Made by a program: the position numbers and the translations under genes. Positions 1-7,530 of a stretch of 7,530 nt of DNA are shown here, in pieces. The number at the start of each line of letters is the position of its first letter. Position 1 is the stretch's first letter. Below the pieces are notes generated by a model that saw nothing but the letters and a program-made list of their open reading frames with translations, ran no database searches and was not told where the DNA came from. This DNA is from Rhodocyclaceae bacterium (lineage in GTDB: Bacteria > Pseudomonadota > Gammaproteobacteria > Burkholderiales > Rhodocyclaceae): NCBI GenBank assembly GCA_030689585.1, contig JAUYFZ010000295.1:1-7530 (forward strand). The letters are read 5' to 3'.

Positions 1-1248
<1,248 letters not shown>

Positions 1249-1264
1249 TTACTCCTTGAATCTT

Positions 1265-4200
1265 TTAAAAACGCTCTAAGTCGATGTCAATGGCCAGCGA
1301 ACGAATTTCCTTCACCAGCACATTGAAGGATTCCGGCATACCGGCATCAATTTTGTGTTCGCCCTTCACGATGTTTTCATACACCTTGGTACGACCCGTC
1401 ACATCGTCTGACTTCACCGTCAATATTTCTTGCAGGGTATAGGCAGCCCCATACGCTTCCAGTGCCCAAACTTCCATTTCACCGAAACGCTGTCCACCGA
1501 ACTGCGCCTTACCCCCCAAAGGCTGCTGCGTAACCAAGCTGTAAGGGCCTGTGGAACGCGCATGCATCTTGTCATCCACGAGGTGATGGAGTTTCAGCAC
1601 ATGCATATAACCGATGGTCACCGGACGCTCAAAAGCTTCTCCCGTCCGTCCATCGCAAAGGCGGGCCTGCGTTTTCGCGATAGTCAGTCCCAACCCTGCA
1701 ATTTCATCATCGGGATAAGCCAGATCGAGCATCGTCTTGATTTCTTCTTCTTTTGCCCCATCAAAAACAGGAGTGGCAAAAGGCACGCCGTTCGTCAAGT
1801 TGGTCGCCAACTCCCTGATTTCAGGTTCTGTCAGATCGCCAATGTCTTCACCGTGACCGGACGCTTTATAGATTTTGCCCAGATATTTGCGAACCTCGGC
1901 CACCGAAGCCTGACGTTTCACCATCTCACCGATCTTGACACCCAATCCCTTGGCAGCCCACCCCAAGTGCACTTCCAATATCTGACCAATGTTCATCCGT
2001 GAAGGCACGCCCAACGGGTTCAACACGACATCCATCGGCGTGCCATCGGCCATGTGGGGCATATCTTCGATCGGCACGATCTTGGAAACGACCCCCTTGT
2101 TTCCGTGCCGTCCCGCCATCTTGTCCCCCGGTTGCAAGCGTCGCTTGACCGCCATGTAGACCTTGACCATCTTCTGAACACCCGGGGCCAGCTCGTCGCC
2201 TTGCGTCAGTTTCTTTTTCTTGGCTTCAAAAGCCGCATCAAAATCGCGACGTGTCTGATCCAAGCTCTCACGCAAGCTCTCCATTTGTTGCTGGGCGACT
2301 TCCTCTTCAAGAGAAATGTCGAACCAATGATAGTGTTCAACGGATTCCAAATAAGCGCGGGTGATCTTGGTGCCCTTGACCAGTTTCTTCGGCCCCTTGA
2401 TCGCCGTCTTGCTCAACAGCAATTTCTCAATCCGGGCAAAGGTGTCGCGCTCGACGATACGCATCTGATCGGCCAAATCTTGCTTGTAGCCCTTCAATTG
2501 CGATTCGATGATCGATTGCGCCCGACGATCCCGCTCAATCCCTTCGCGGGTAAAGACATGCACATCGATCACCGTGCCGGACATGCCCGCCGGCACACGC
2601 AGGCTGGTATCTTTCACATCCGAGGCTTTTTCACCAAAAATGGCGCGCAGAAGCTTCTCTTCCGGCGTGAGTTGAGTCTCTCCCTTGGGCGTGACCTTAC
2701 CGACCAGCACATCGCCTGACACGACCTCGGCACCGATGGAAATAATGCCGGATTCATCCAGCCTCCCCAGTTGCGATTCGCCTAGCGTCGCAATATCGCA
2801 AGTGATTTCCTCGGCCCCCAGTTTGGTATCGCGTGCCACACAGGTCAGTTCTTCGATATGGATCGACGTAAAACGATCCTCGGCCACGACACGTTCCGAA
2901 ATGAGAATGGAATCCTCAAAGTTATAACCGTTCCAGGGCATGAAGGCGACCAGCATGTTCTGACCCAACGCCAGTTCGCCCAGATCGGTAGACGCTCCGT
3001 CGGCCACCACATCCCCCTTGGCAATGACATCGCCCACTTTAACCAACGGTCGCTGGTTGATATTGGTGTTCTGGTTCGAGCGGGTGTACTTGGTCAGGTT
3101 ATAGATGTCGACCCCCACCTCGCCCATCACGGTTTCAGCATCATGAACACGTACGACGATCCGGTTGGCATCAATGTAATCGACGATACCGCCGCGTAGT
3201 GACTGCACCGCCGTGCCGGAGTCCACCGCCACGGTGCGTTCAATCCCCGTGCCCACCAAAGCCTTTTCAGGACGCAGGCAGGGAACCGCCTGACGCTGCA
3301 TGTTGGCTCCCATCAAAGCGCGGTTGGCATCGTCGTGCTCTAGGAATGGAATCAGGGAAGCGGCCACAGAGACAATCTGCCCCGGGGCCACGTCCATATA
3401 TTGCACATCGGCCGGTTCCTTCAGTTCAAATTCACTTTTGAAACGACAGGACACCAATTCATCGACGAGTTTGCCTTTTTTATCGAGTCGGGCATTGGCC
3501 TGCGCAATAACATATTTGCCTTCTTCGATCGCCGAGAGATATTCAATTTCTTCCGTCACCTGGCTGTTCTTCACTAGGCGATAAGGGGTTTCCATGAATC
3601 CGTAGGAGTTCGTGCGTGCATACAAGGCCAAGGAGTTGATCAGGCCGATGTTCGGGCCTTCCGGTGTCTCGATAGGACAAACCCGCCCGTAGTGCGTCGG
3701 GTGCACGTCGCGCACTTCAAAACCGGCCCGTTCGCGGGTCAACCCCCCGGGGCCAAGGGCGGAAATGCGGCGTTTGTGCGTAATCTCGGATAACGGATTC
3801 GTCTGATCCATAAACTGGGACAGTTGACTGGAACCGAAAAACTCCTTGATCGCGGCCGAAATCGGTTTGGCGTTAATCAGATCGTGCGGCATCAGGTTGT
3901 CGGATTCTGCCTGGCCCAAACGCTCTTTCACCGCACGCTCGACACGGACTAATCCCGTGCGGAACTGGTTTTCTGACAACTCACCCACAGAACGCACACG
4001 ACGGTTTCCTAAGTGATCGATGTCATCCACTTCCCCTCGACCGTTTCTCAACTCGGCCAAGATGCGCACCACATCCATGATGTCCTGATTCGAGAGCACC
4101 ATGTCACCCGTCAGTTCGGGACGACCCACACGACGGTTAAATTTCATCCGGCCAACCGCCGACAGATCGTAACGATCTTCGGAGTAAAACAAGCTGCCGA

Positions 4201-5368
4201 AAAGAGCTTCGACTGCATCTTCGGTAGGCGGCTCACCCGGTCGCATCATGCGATAAATCGCCACTCGCGCAGCCCACTGATCGACTGTCTCGTCCGCACG
4301 TAAGGTTGAAGAAATGTAAGCCCCGCGATCCAGATCGTTAACATAGAGCGTTTGCAGTATCTGAATGCCTTCTTCGGACAACCGAGCCAACAAGCTATCG
4401 GTCATTTCATCATTGGCGCTGGCCAGTAGTTCCCCTGTTTCAGGGGAAACAATATTCTTGGCGACCACCCGCCCGATCATGAATTCATCTGGCACGAGAA
4501 TCTTCTTCATGCCGGCTTCAGACAATTCACGAATATGCTTGGCGGTGATGCGCTTGTCCTTCGGCACAATGACCTTGCCTGTCTTGTCGATGAAATCAAA
4601 CTTGGCCACTTCACCGCGCAGTCTCTCCGGAACCAGCTCAAGCTGAATCCCTTTTTTCGAGAGATGGAAATTGTCGAATTCAAAGAAGGTTTCCAGTATC
4701 TGCTCTGGCACCATGCCAATGGCTTTCAGCAGAATGGTCACGGGCAACTTGCGTCGCCGGTCGATACGGAAAAAGAGGAAATCCTTCGGATCAAATTCAA
4801 AATCGATCCAAGAACCACGATAAGGAATAATTCGTGCCGAAAACAACAGCTTACCGGAGCTATGCGTTTTACCTTTGTCGTGTTCAAAAAACACGCCGGG
4901 CGAACGGTGCAACTGCGAAACGACGACACGTTCCGTGCCATTGATGACAAAAGAACCGGTGGTCGTCATGAGCGGAATTTCGCCCATGTAGACTTCCTGC
5001 TCTTTCACTTCCTTGATCTTTTCACCGTTGGACTCGCGATCCATAATCACCAGACGCACACGAGCGCGAATCGGAGACGCATAGGTCAGCCCACGTTGCT
5101 GGCATTCCTTGACATCAAAAGCGGATTCGCCCAACCGATAATCGACATACTCGATGCGTGCATTTCCCGAATGCGAGGCAATCGGAAAAATCGACGTGAA
5201 TGCTGCCTGCAACCCCTGATTGCGTCGGTGCGACGGCGGCATGTCTGCTTGCAGAAACTGGGCGTACGACTCCAGTTGCGTTGTCAGCAAAAAGGGAATG
5301 CGCAACACATCCGCACGCTTGGCAAAGCTCTTGCGGATACGTTTTTTTTCTGTGTAGGAATAGGCCAT
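1265..5368 (-). CDS. rpoB: DNA-directed RNA polymerase beta subunit (complete)
   Basis: This is the second-largest RNA polymerase subunit, lining the RNA-DNA channel and carrying the rifampicin pocket. At 1367 aa it is 25 longer than E. coli RpoB. The Rif cluster I stretch [20 protein letters not shown] begins at Gly512 and runs 5 ahead of E. coli numbering. The usual resistance sites are wild type: Asp521, His531 and Ser536 (E. coli 516, 526, 531). Thr523 replaces the E. coli Asn, a common betaproteobacterial state. The active-centre pair Glu818-Asp819 lies in YNFEDSI. The catalytic-centre lysines Lys1083 and Lys1091 are in [11 protein letters not shown]. Offset to E. coli grows from +5 to +18 between residues 819 and 1083, so about 13 extra residues lie in the flap/lineage-insert region. 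The C-terminal [17 protein letters not shown] clamp-contact motif is intact. The ATG at 5368-5366 has a GGAG site (5377-5374) only 5 nt upstream, a slightly tight spacing. Residues [15 protein letters not shown] match the family N-terminus, which fixes the start. Confidence 0.99.
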   Translation of the reverse strand: MAYSYTEKKRIRKSFAKRADVLRIPFLLTTQLESYAQFLQADMPPSHRRNQGLQAAFTSIFPIASHSGNARIEYVDYRLGESAFDVKECQQRGLTYASPIRARVRLVIMDRESNGEKIKEVKEQEVYMGEIPLMTTTGSFVINGTERVVVSQLHRSPGVFFEHDKGKTHSSGKLLFSARIIPYRGSWIDFEFDPKDFLFFRIDRRRKLPVTILLKAIGMVPEQILETFFEFDNFHLSKKGIQLELVPERLRGEVAKFDFIDKTGKVIVPKDKRITAKHIRELSEAGMKKILVPDEFMIGRVVAKNIVSPETGELLASANDEMTDSLLARLSEEGIQILQTLYVNDLDRGAYISSTLRADETVDQWAARVAIYRMMRPGEPPTEDAVEALFGSLFYSEDRYDLSAVGRMKFNRRVGRPELTGDMVLSNQDIMDVVRILAELRNGRGEVDDIDHLGNRRVRSVGELSENQFRTGLVRVERAVKERLGQAESDNLMPHDLINAKPISAAIKEFFGSSQLSQFMDQTNPLSEITHKRRISALGPGGLTRERAGFEVRDVHPTHYGRVCPIETPEGPNIGLINSLALYARTNSYGFMETPYRLVKNSQVTEEIEYLSAIEEGKYVIAQANARLDKKGKLVDELVSCRFKSEFELKEPADVQYMDVAPGQIVSVAASLIPFLEHDDANRALMGANMQRQAVPCLRPEKALVGTGIERTVAVDSGTAVQSLRGGIVDYIDANRIVVRVHDAETVMGEVGVDIYNLTKYTRSNQNTNINQRPLVKVGDVIAKGDVVADGASTDLGELALGQNMLVAFMPWNGYNFEDSILISERVVAEDRFTSIHIEELTCVARDTKLGAEEITCDIATLGESQLGRLDESGIISIGAEVVSGDVLVGKVTPKGETQLTPEEKLLRAIFGEKASDVKDTSLRVPAGMSGTVIDVHVFTREGIERDRRAQSIIESQLKGYKQDLADQMRIVERDTFARIEKLLLSKTAIKGPKKLVKGTKITRAYLESVEHYHWFDISLEEEVAQQQMESLRESLDQTRRDFDAAFEAKKKKLTQGDELAPGVQKMVKVYMAVKRRLQPGDKMAGRHGNKGVVSKIVPIEDMPHMADGTPMDVVLNPLGVPSRMNIGQILEVHLGWAAKGLGVKIGEMVKRQASVAEVRKYLGKIYKASGHGEDIGDLTEPEIRELATNLTNGVPFATPVFDGAKEEEIKTMLDLAYPDDEIAGLGLTIAKTQARLCDGRTGEAFERPVTIGYMHVLKLHHLVDDKMHARSTGPYSLVTQQPLGGKAQFGGQRFGEMEVWALEAYGAAYTLQEILTVKSDDVTGRTKVYENIVKGEHKIDAGMPESFNVLVKEIRSLAIDIDLERF

Positions 5369-5390
5369 GTTCGCTCCAGCGGCAGTTATC

Positions 5391-5441
5391 AGTTTTTAGT
5401 TCTTAATCGCCAACACGGATGGCCACTAAGAACTAAAAACT
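5391..5441 (-). repeat. 15-bp perfect AT-rich inverted repeat in the rplL-rpoB spacer
   Basis: Arm 5391-5405 (AGTTTTTAGTTCTTA) is the exact reverse complement of 5427-5441 (TAAGAACTAAAAACT). Between them is a 21-nt centre that itself contains a GCCA/TGGC pair (5409-5412 with 5420-5423) around a 7-nt loop, flanked by a symmetrical 3x3 internal loop. As RNA this would fold into one long, nearly continuous hairpin about 25 nt upstream of the rpoB start codon. In E. coli the same spacer has an RNase III processing hairpin, so a processing or mRNA-stability role is plausible here. Because the arms are AT-rich and unlike the neighbouring genes, a dispersed palindromic repeat (REP- or MITE-like) is an alternative. 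Symmetry is seen directly; the function is inferred. Confidence 0.85.
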
Positions 5442-5454
5442 CCCAAAAAACTCC

Positions 5455-5491
5455 AATAGAAAACGCTGGCGATGAAATCTCCATCGCCAGC
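5455..5491 (-). terminator. Terminator-like hairpin after rplL, probable rpoBC attenuator
   Basis: The minus strand shows a perfect 10-bp stem, GCTGGCGATG paired with CATCGCCAGC (plus 5465-5474 and 5482-5491). It has a 7-nt loop and is followed directly by GTTTTCTATT. The stem begins 17 nt after the rplL stop codon. A GC-rich stem followed by a U-rich stretch is the form of an intrinsic terminator, but the U-tract is interrupted, so partial termination is more likely than complete. Known biology: in E. coli a partial terminator between rplL and rpoB lowers polymerase-subunit mRNA relative to ribosomal-protein mRNA. This is the natural counterpart. No promoter for rpoB is evident in the spacer. 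Confidence 0.7.
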
Positions 5492-5507
5492 CAGAATCAT
5501 CCAACCG

Positions 5508-5882
5508 TTACTTGATTTCGACTTTGGCACCCGCATCCTCAAGCAGCTTCTTGAGAGCTTCGGCATCGGCCTTCGGAATCCCTTCCTTGACAGCTTTAGG
5601 TGCCCCATCGACCAAGTCTTTCGCTTCCTTGAGACCCAGACCCGTGGCGGCACGGACGATCTTGATCGCCTCAACCTTCTTCTCACCGGCCGCCAACAGC
5701 ATGACGGTGAATTCGGTTTGCTCTTCAACAACGGCAGCAGCAGCCGTCGGAGCAGCCGCGGCCACGGTGGCAGCAGCGGCAGAAACGCCAAACTTGTCTT
5801 CCATTTCCTTGATAAGCTCGGATAGATCGAGCACCGTCATGCCAGCGATGGCATCGAGGATTTCAGCTTTACTAATTGCCAT
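5508..5882 (-). CDS. rplL: 50S ribosomal protein L7/L12 (bL12)
   Basis: This is the multicopy stalk protein of the large ribosomal subunit, which recruits and stimulates the translational GTPases EF-Tu, EF-G, IF2 and RF3. At 124 aa it is normal length. It has the three family parts in order. An N-terminal dimerisation and L10-binding domain covers residues 1-33 ([20 protein letters not shown]). A flexible Ala-rich hinge covers about 34-51. A C-terminal factor-binding domain covers about 54-124 and includes the hallmark [20 protein letters not shown] at 77-96. The ATG at 5882-5880 has AGGAG (5896-5892) at 9-nt spacing. The gene follows rplJ by 47 nt with no terminator seen, so the pair is probably cotranscribed. 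L12 is needed at several copies per L10, consistent with a strong ribosome site here. The C-terminus DAGAKVEIK is complete. Confidence 0.99.
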   Translation of the reverse strand: MAISKAEILDAIAGMTVLDLSELIKEMEDKFGVSAAAATVAAAAPTAAAAVVEEQTEFTVMLLAAGEKKVEAIKIVRAATGLGLKEAKDLVDGAPKAVKEGIPKADAEALKKLLEDAGAKVEIK

Positions 5883-5929
5883 GATTTAAAACTCCTGAAT
5901 GAATAAAAGGTTTTGTTTCGTTTGCGAGA

Positions 5930-6454
5930 TTACGCAGCCTGTTTCTGATCGCGCACAGCCGCCAGCCCACGGACAAACTTCGTCGGGACTTCGTTCAATG
6001 TGCGGACGAACTGGGCAATCGGTGCTTGCATCGTACCTAACAGCTTCGACAGCAATTCTTCGCGGCTCGGCATCGTCGCCAATGCCTTGACACCGTTTAC
6101 GTCCATGACGTAATTGGGCATGGCACCGCCTTTGATGATGAGCTTGTCGTTGCTCTTGGCGAACTCATGGAGCACACGGGCCGCCGCTACGGGATCTTTG
6201 GAGATACCGTAAATCAGCGGGCCAATCATCTGCCCCTGAAGCCCCTCGAACGGCGTGCCAGACACAGCACGACGAACCAGAGTGTTCTTCAGCACACGCA
6301 GGTACACGCCTTCCTTACGCGCATTCGCACGCAACGATGTCATGTGACCCACCCCCAGACCACGGTACTCGGCGACGATAATCGACTGGGCATCCGCAAT
6401 TTTCATGGATACCGCAGCAACCACCGCCTTTTTCTCTTCGAGATTGAGACCCAA
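5930..6454 (-). CDS. rplJ: 50S ribosomal protein L10 (uL10), TTG start
   Basis: L10 anchors L7/L12 dimers to 23S rRNA at the stalk base, and with L12 it also represses its own mRNA. It is 174 aa, slightly longer than the 165 of E. coli. The family signature runs from [20 protein letters not shown] (29-48) through [16 protein letters not shown] (49-64), followed by GTPFEGL and [18 protein letters not shown]. The C-terminal helix from about 131 ([20 protein letters not shown]) is the L12-dimer binding spine. The start is TTG at 6454-6452, giving (M)[15 protein letters not shown], which matches the expected N-terminus. An AGGAG site (6465-6461) lies 6 nt upstream, and an in-frame TAG at 6466-6464 rules out an upstream extension. 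The first internal ATG (Met17) would cut into the conserved N-terminus, so TTG is preferred. The weak start codon fits a feedback-controlled gene. Confidence 0.98.
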   Translation of the reverse strand: MGLNLEEKKAVVAAVSMKIADAQSIIVAEYRGLGVGHMTSLRANARKEGVYLRVLKNTLVRRAVSGTPFEGLQGQMIGPLIYGISKDPVAAARVLHEFAKSNDKLIIKGGAMPNYVMDVNGVKALATMPSREELLSKLLGTMQAPIAQFVRTLNEVPTKFVRGLAAVRDQKQAA

Positions 6455-6460
6455 GGTCGA

Positions 6461-6465
6461 CTCCT
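6461..6465 (-). promoter_or_regulatory. rplJ ribosome binding site overlapping the leader-ORF stop
   Basis: AGGAG on the minus strand (CTCCT at plus 6461-6465), 6 nt before the TTG start of rplJ. It supports TTG as the true start. The TAG stop of the upstream 16-codon ORF (6466-6464) overlaps it by two bases, an arrangement that permits a terminating ribosome to reinitiate on rplJ. Confidence 0.85.
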
Positions 6466-6514
6466 AATTAAAACGTTCCTGACTTACACCAGGAACAAAC
6501 GCGGCGACCTTCAT
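6464..6514 (-). CDS. Putative 16-aa leader peptide ORF upstream of rplJ
   Basis: ATG at 6514-6512 opens MKVAAFVPGVSQERFN and ends with TAG at 6466-6464. A six-base Shine-Dalgarno AGGAGG (6529-6524) sits 9 nt upstream, stronger than the one for rplJ. The ORF is in the same frame as rplJ, separated only by the stop and two codons. Its stop overlaps the rplJ ribosome site, and it contains a terminator-like hairpin (6475-6496). Its codons 2-4 can pair with the rplJ start region. I know of no protein family for this peptide and nothing in it resembles a run of regulatory codons. Its role, if real, would be cis-acting coupling or attenuation. It may be a chance ORF, since a good SD and an ATG can co-occur in a short leader. 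Confidence 0.45.
   Translation of the reverse strand: MKVAAFVPGVSQERFN
6470..6496 (-). terminator. Terminator-like hairpin in the rplJ leader
   Basis: GTTCCTG and CAGGAAC form a perfect 7-bp stem (plus 6475-6481 with 6490-6496) around an 8-nt loop. On the minus strand it is followed by GTTTT and then AATTAGGAG, the rplJ ribosome site. The stem is short and the U-tract has only four U, so it would be weak unless assisted. The upstream CAGGA...TCCTG hairpin (6530-6516) shares the same 5-base arms, so the segments could also pair in the alternative combination. That is the pattern of an attenuator switch. It could instead simply be part of the leader fold. Confidence 0.5.
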
Positions 6515-6529
6515 TCAGGATTTCCTCCT

Positions 6530-6648
6530 GTTTTCGGGATGCGCCATCTACGTAGGCCACTTCAACGACTCTGATTAAATCCTTCCGGACACCTACGGTC
6601 TTTGACAACCCGCCGTTGCAACTACCTCGTCACAACGACGGCCCAAAG
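6530..6648 (-). promoter_or_regulatory. L10 leader: autoregulatory ribosomal-protein mRNA structure
   Basis: This untranslated stretch begins directly after the rplA stop. A long helix is formed by CCGTCGTTG (6641-6633) and CAACGGCGG (6618-6610), nine pairs with one G-U. It is closed further out by CTTTG/CAAAG (6648-6644 with 6604-6600). Next comes the diagnostic element: GACCGTAGGTG paired with GCCTACGTAGATGG through CGTAGG (6597-6592) and CCTACG (6556-6551). These phrases are characteristic of L10 leaders across bacteria, where the L10-L12 complex binds the mRNA and represses translation of rplJ and, through coupling, rplL. The family identity is recognised from memory, not from a covariance search. 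The exact downstream boundary is uncertain. Confidence 0.9.
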
Positions 6649-7347
6649 TTATTGTGCGGCCAAACTGGCTTGATCCACACGAACCCCCGCCCCCATGGTG
6701 GAAGACAGCGCGATCTTTTTCAGATACTGCCCCTTGGCTGCGGCGGGTCTTCCCTTGTTCAAGGCTTCAATCAACGCCATCAAATTCTGCTGAAGTGCCT
6801 CCACGGCAAAGGAAGCGCGTCCAATGGTTCCGTGGATGATGCCCCCCTTGTCCGTGCGATATTGAATTTGTCCTGCCTTGGCATTTTTCACTGCGGTGGT
6901 CACGTCCATCGTCACCGTCCCCACCTTCGGGTTCGGCATGAGACCTCGTGGACCCAATATTTGCCCCAACGCACCGACCACTTTCATGGCATCCGGCGTG
7001 GCAATACACATATCGAAATCAATCGTCCCTGACTTGACGGCTGCGGCCAGATCATCGAATCCGACCACGTCCGCTCCGGCGGCCTTGGCTTCTTCCGCCT
7101 TGGCTCCTTGAGCAAACACAGCCACTCGCACTTTCTTTCCAGTACCGGCGGGCAACACCACCGAACCCCGGACGAGCTGATCCGACTTCTTGGCATCAAT
7201 CCCCAGATTCACGGCAATGTCGATCGATTCATCAAACTTGGCGGTGGCATTGGCCTTGACCAACGCCAAGGCATCGAGCAGAGAATATTGCTTGTTATGG
7301 TCTACCTTGGCACTCACCGCCATGGAACGTTTTGAATGGTTCGCCAT
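6649..7347 (-). CDS. rplA: 50S ribosomal protein L1 (uL1)
   Basis: L1 forms the mobile stalk next to the ribosomal E site, helps move deacylated tRNA out, and in many bacteria represses its own operon by binding the rplK leader mRNA. At 232 aa it matches the usual 230-234. The family signature is at about 110-143: [20 protein letters not shown], then [16 protein letters not shown]. The N-terminal RNA-binding half has [20 protein letters not shown] (37-56) and [13 protein letters not shown] (59-71), and the C-terminal segment has [17 protein letters not shown] chose ATG 7347-7345 ([11 protein letters not shown]) because it aligns with MAKLTKRM of E. coli and has GGAGGG (7361-7356) 8 nt upstream. 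The frame stays open for 42 more codons upstream, but these overlap rplK and are not L1-like. The gene starts one base after the rplK stop, so the pair is probably translationally coupled. Confidence 0.98.
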   Translation of the reverse strand: MANHSKRSMAVSAKVDHNKQYSLLDALALVKANATAKFDESIDIAVNLGIDAKKSDQLVRGSVVLPAGTGKKVRVAVFAQGAKAEEAKAAGADVVGFDDLAAAVKSGTIDFDMCIATPDAMKVVGALGQILGPRGLMPNPKVGTVTMDVTTAVKNAKAGQIQYRTDKGGIIHGTIGRASFAVEALQQNLMALIEALNKGRPAAAKGQYLKKIALSSTMGAGVRVDQASLAAQ

Positions 7348-7348
7348 G

Positions 7349-7530
7349 TTATAGACCCTCCACCGTAATACCGATACTGCGAGCACTACCGGCAATCGTG
7401 CGCACCGCTGCATCCATATCAGCCGCCGTGAGATCCGGCATCTTGGCACGGGCAATGTCTTCCGCCTGTGCACGCGTAATCTTGCCGACCTTGTCGGTAT
7501 GAGGTTTGGGTGAACCCTTTTGAATCCCTG
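7349..7530 (-). CDS. rplK: 50S ribosomal protein L11 (uL11), C-terminal 59-60 codons (cut by right window edge)
   Basis: L11 binds the GTPase-associated region of 23S rRNA beside L10-L12, and affects factor-dependent GTP hydrolysis and thiostrepton sensitivity. I translated the minus strand from the window edge. The visible part reads [20 protein letters not shown], then [20 protein letters not shown] and [19 protein letters not shown], ending in TAA at 7351-7349. This is the RNA-binding C-terminal domain, including the conserved [14 protein letters not shown] and the [12 protein letters not shown] helix. The N-terminal domain, the start codon and any upstream L1-binding leader lie outside the window. 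The Shine-Dalgarno site of rplA lies within the last codons of this gene. The protein appears intact as far as it can be seen. Confidence 0.97.
   Translation of the reverse strand, partial: GIQKGSPKPHTDKVGKITRAQAEDIARAKMPDLTAADMDAAVRTIAGSARSIGITVEGL

Noticed and set aside
2054..2719. 221-codon plus-strand open frame inside rpoB
   Set aside because: Fully antisense to conserved beta-subunit sequence; no ribosome site or family features seen.
4535..5515. 326-codon open frame on the plus strand antisense to rpoB and its upstream spacer
   Set aside because: It runs opposite to an unambiguous, strongly conserved rpoB; its composition is what the complement of coding DNA gives, and no protein family is recognisable. 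It is a shadow frame.
5426..5791. 121-codon minus-strand open frame overlapping rplL
   Set aside because: Arg/Leu/Pro-rich translation in a different frame of rplL, which is a clear L7/L12 gene; an artefact of the Ala-rich hinge codons.
6645..6700. Possible rplJ promoter at the 3' end of rplA (CACAAT as a -10 near 6657-6652)
   Set aside because: Only four of six -10 bases match and there is no convincing -35 at 17-nt spacing, so it is not better than chance.
7348..7473. 42-codon upstream extension of rplA in the same frame
   Set aside because: It overlaps the C-terminal coding part of rplK in another frame, is not L1-like, and the downstream ATG at 7347 has a good ribosome site and the family N-terminus.

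Overview
The window lies inside the bacterial ribosomal-protein/RNA-polymerase cluster rplK-rplA-rplJ-rplL-rpoB-rpoC. All genes are on the minus strand, so transcription runs from the right edge to the left. The protein sequences look betaproteobacterial. RpoB is 1367 residues, longer than the 1342 of E. coli, ends in a DIDLERF-type tail and carries the [18 protein letters not shown] opening. L10 has the [14 protein letters not shown] start and an extended C-terminus. Base composition looks moderate, a little above 50% GC by eye. I cannot name a genus with confidence; a member of the Nitrosomonadales-like betaproteobacteria is a guess.

Layout in transcription order: the end of rplK (L11; right edge to 7349), rplA (L1; 7347-6649), a 194-nt leader (6648-6455), rplJ (L10; 6454-5930), a 47-nt gap, rplL (L7/L12; 5882-5508), a 139-nt spacer with two hairpins (5507-5369), rpoB (beta; 5368-1265), a 22-nt gap, and rpoC (beta'; 1242 to the left edge, first 414 codons). 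L11, L10 and L7/L12 form the GTPase-associated stalk of the large ribosomal subunit, L1 forms the opposite stalk, and beta and beta' form the RNA polymerase catalytic core. The cluster therefore couples production of the transcription and translation machines.

The genes are conventional and look intact, and I found no previously undescribed gene system. The interesting material is in the two non-coding gaps. The rplA-rplJ gap carries the recognisable L10 leader (an autoregulatory mRNA structure). Downstream of it is an unexpected arrangement: a 16-codon leader ORF with a strong Shine-Dalgarno site, a terminator-like hairpin inside that ORF, a 7-bp complementarity between its first codons and the rplJ start region, and a TTG start codon for rplJ. 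Together these suggest a second layer of attenuation or translational coupling. The rplL-rpoB gap carries a terminator-like hairpin followed by a 15-bp perfect AT-rich inverted repeat. This is a plausible attenuator and RNA-processing region that would set RNA polymerase subunit output below that of L7/L12.
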